Shown: positions 5,642 to 6,818 of the stretch, piece by piece
How positions within the stretch are numbered: the first letter of the stretch is position 1
Layout of the letters: every line of letters begins with the position of its first letter
From: Actinomycetota bacterium
GTDB taxonomy: Bacteria; Actinomycetota; Actinomycetes; S36-B12; UBA5976
Direction of reading: 5' to 3'
Assembly (NCBI GenBank): GCA_947491175.1
Contig: CANLIF010000068.1
Span: forward strand, 1-6,818
DNA: 6,818 bases
Program-made: the position numbers and the translations under genes
Notes under the pieces: model-generated
The model's input: the letters and a program-made list of their open reading frames with translations, nothing else
Told to the model about the DNA's origin: nothing
Database searches by the model: none

Positions 5642-6235
5642 ATGGAACGAATTGGTCGTGAAATACATCCGCTGAGCATCCCAAGTGATGCGCAGGTGCC
5701 ACAGCGGCACCCCGACGCCCCAAAACCTGGTGAGACAATCAACAGTCATTACCGCAACTGCTTTGGGTGTGGCAGTGAACATCCAACTGGCTTGCACATC
5801 AAAATCGAAGCCGGTGATGGAATGACTACCCGCGCGGTATTCGAGGTGACCCAACACCATCAAGGTGCACCAGGTATTGCGCACGGTGGAATTTTGTCCT
5901 TAGCTTTTGACGAATCTCTTGGCGCGACTAATTGGTTAATTCGAGCGCCGGCAGTGACAGCTCACCTTGAAGTTTCATATCGATTACCGGTACCGGTTGG
6001 TACGCAAGTTTTTATTGAAGCAACCATGCAGGCAGTTAGGGGTCGCAAGATTTGGTCTACTGCTGAAGGCAGACTAAACGCACCAGATGGGCCACTTGCC
6101 GTTGAGGCCGGTTCGCTTTATATGCTGGTGCCAATAGCGCATTTCATTAAGCATGGTCGCCAAGAAGATCTTGTTGAAGCGGCAAGTGATGAGAACGCAC
6201 TCAATTACGTCAAGAAGTTGGACATCGCTCCATGA
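5609..6235 (+). CDS. PaaI-type hotdog-fold thioesterase family protein
   Basis: A 208-residue cytosolic hotdog-fold protein of the PaaI / 4HBT thioesterase superfamily, which usually hydrolyses acyl-CoA thioesters. After a Pro-rich N-terminal extension comes a CFGCG motif (51-55) with SEHPTGLHI, typical of one actinobacterial branch. The hotdog core then carries GIAHGGILSLAFDE (89-102), where His92-Gly-Gly and Asp101/Glu102 match the catalytic-loop pattern. The remaining beta strands run to about 176 (SLYMLVP), followed by a charged helical tail. The start is uncertain: ATG 5609 and ATG 5642 (residue 12) both lack a ribosome site, and the second has a suitably placed -10 box for leaderless expression. 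The stop overlaps the dut start (ATGA), showing translational coupling. The acyl substrate is unknown, and a nonenzymatic or regulatory role cannot be excluded. Confidence 0.87.
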   Translation: MQLNGNDTLKNMERIGREIHPLSIPSDAQVPQRHPDAPKPGETINSHYRNCFGCGSEHPTGLHIKIEAGDGMTTRAVFEVTQHHQGAPGIAHGGILSLAFDESLGATNWLIRAPAVTAHLEVSYRLPVPVGTQVFIEATMQAVRGRKIWSTAEGRLNAPDGPLAVEAGSLYMLVPIAHFIKHGRQEDLVEAASDENALNYVKKLDIAP

Positions 6236-6678
6236 GTCACATCACGATCGAATTCATGCTGTTACATGAGTTGGCCCACGCGCCAAAGTACGCTCATGAT
6301 GGAGACGCTGGCGCAGATTTGGTTTGCATTGAAGATGTGACTTTGGCTCCAGGGGAGCGGTTGCTAGTTTCAACTGGAGTAGCGATCGCATTGCCCGCAG
6401 GATATGTCGGTCTGGTTCATCCGCGTTCAGGCTTAGCTAATAAGTATGGAATTGGAATTGTTAACACGCCAGGCACAATTGATTCTGGATATCGCGGCGA
6501 ACTAAAAATCTGTCTCATTAATTTGGATCCAACTGAAACCGCAACCTTGCCTGCCGGTAGTCGAATTGCTCAACTTGTGATTCAAGAAGTAACTACAGCG
6601 CAGTTCGTGCAAGTGCAAGAACTTGATGAAACGCAACGAAGTGACAACGGCTTTGGTTCAACAGGTATCTCAACATGA
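6232..6678 (+). CDS. dut: dUTP diphosphatase (dUTPase)
   Basis: A 148-residue trimeric-type dUTPase that hydrolyses dUTP to dUMP and pyrophosphate, keeping uracil out of DNA and supplying dTMP synthesis. All five motifs are visible: I, DGDAGADL (23-30); II, HPRSGLA (63-69); III, GTIDSGYRGE (81-90), with catalytic Asp84 and uracil-stacking Tyr87; IV, RIAQLV (111-116); and V, RSDNGFGSTG (136-145), the C-terminal arm that closes over the phosphates. Motif V has Ser-Asp-Asn where many homologues have Gly-x-Gly, but Arg136 and Phe141 are kept. Length is normal. The start overlaps the thioesterase stop, and the stop overlaps the next start, both as ATGA, so the three genes form one translationally coupled operon. 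No convincing ribosome site precedes the ATG, consistent with coupling. Confidence 0.97.
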   Translation: MSHITIEFMLLHELAHAPKYAHDGDAGADLVCIEDVTLAPGERLLVSTGVAIALPAGYVGLVHPRSGLANKYGIGIVNTPGTIDSGYRGELKICLINLDPTETATLPAGSRIAQLVIQEVTTAQFVQVQELDETQRSDNGFGSTGIST

Positions 6679-6818
6679 CACCTAGACCGTTGGATCTAAG
6701 TGATGATCTAGATACAAGCTCGATGCTCGATCTAGGTGCAATGTTTTTGCCTAACATCCCTGGACTTGAGGTTCATTTGGATTTAGATCCTCGCTTGGGG
6801 GTTGGAAAATCTGTTTCA
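6675..6818 (+). CDS. DUF3710 family protein, N-terminal 48 residues
   Basis: The open frame begins at an ATG overlapping the dut stop and runs off the right edge. The visible part has an acidic lead (LDLSDDLD) followed by MLDLGAMFLPNIPGLEVHLDLD (17-38). This resembles the start of DUF3710 proteins, in which a conserved 'LDLG/FGS..P..PG.E' element opens the domain. DUF3710 follows dut in many actinobacteria (Rv2696c in M. tuberculosis), so position and sequence agree. An AGGT nine bases upstream may help initiation. The function of the family is unknown to me; no signal peptide or membrane segment is visible in this fragment. Confidence 0.82.
   Translation, partial: MTPRPLDLSDDLDTSSMLDLGAMFLPNIPGLEVHLDLDPRLGVGKSVS

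Noticed and set aside
1..6818. CRISPR arrays, insertion sequences, tRNA or rRNA genes, toxin-antitoxin or defence genes
   Set aside because: No direct-repeat series, transposase motifs, cloverleaf-like sequence or defence-family domain was seen; nearly every base is occupied by conserved housekeeping genes.

Overview
The window is an ordinary conserved chromosomal block from an actinobacterium. The evidence is a set of lineage-marker families in their characteristic neighbourhood: SepH (DUF3071), DUF4193, DUF3093, dUTPase and DUF3710, next to an inositol-monophosphatase gene (suhB) and an actinobacterial topoisomerase IV-type subunit A. As I recall it, the order suhB / DUF4193 / inverted DUF3093 / dut / DUF3710 matches the Rv2701c to Rv2696c region of Mycobacterium tuberculosis. 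Base composition looks near 50% GC, low for the phylum. Gaps are short and two gene pairs overlap by an ATGA. A streamlined aquatic lineage such as the acI / Nanopelagicales group would fit, but that placement is inference.

Layout. Positions 1-2365 (minus) hold the subunit A gene, cut by the left edge. It follows sepH (2405-3190, minus) after 39 bases, so the two are probably co-transcribed. A 112-base divergent region (3191-3302) separates sepH from suhB (3303-4151, plus). suhB is followed after one base by a gamma-carbonic-anhydrase-like gene (4153-4671, plus). A 96-base gap with a likely promoter and a nested inverted repeat leads to the DUF4193 gene (4768-5064, plus). This converges on the DUF3093 membrane-protein gene (5096-5569, minus), and a small hairpin lies at the junction. 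A second short divergent region then drives a tightly packed plus-strand set: hotdog thioesterase (5609-6235), dut (6232-6678) and DUF3710 (from 6675, cut by the right edge). There is no gene-free stretch over 300 bases.

Functionally these are housekeeping genes: chromosome decatenation and FtsZ-associated division (subunit A, SepH), inositol-phosphate dephosphorylation, dUTP clearance, and several conserved actinobacterial proteins of unknown function. I found no defence system, mobile element, CRISPR array, RNA gene or prophage remnant. The most interesting details are a replaced metal-ligand position in the carbonic-anhydrase-like protein, the nested inverted repeat over the putative DUF4193 promoter, and the coupling of a thioesterase to dut and DUF3710.
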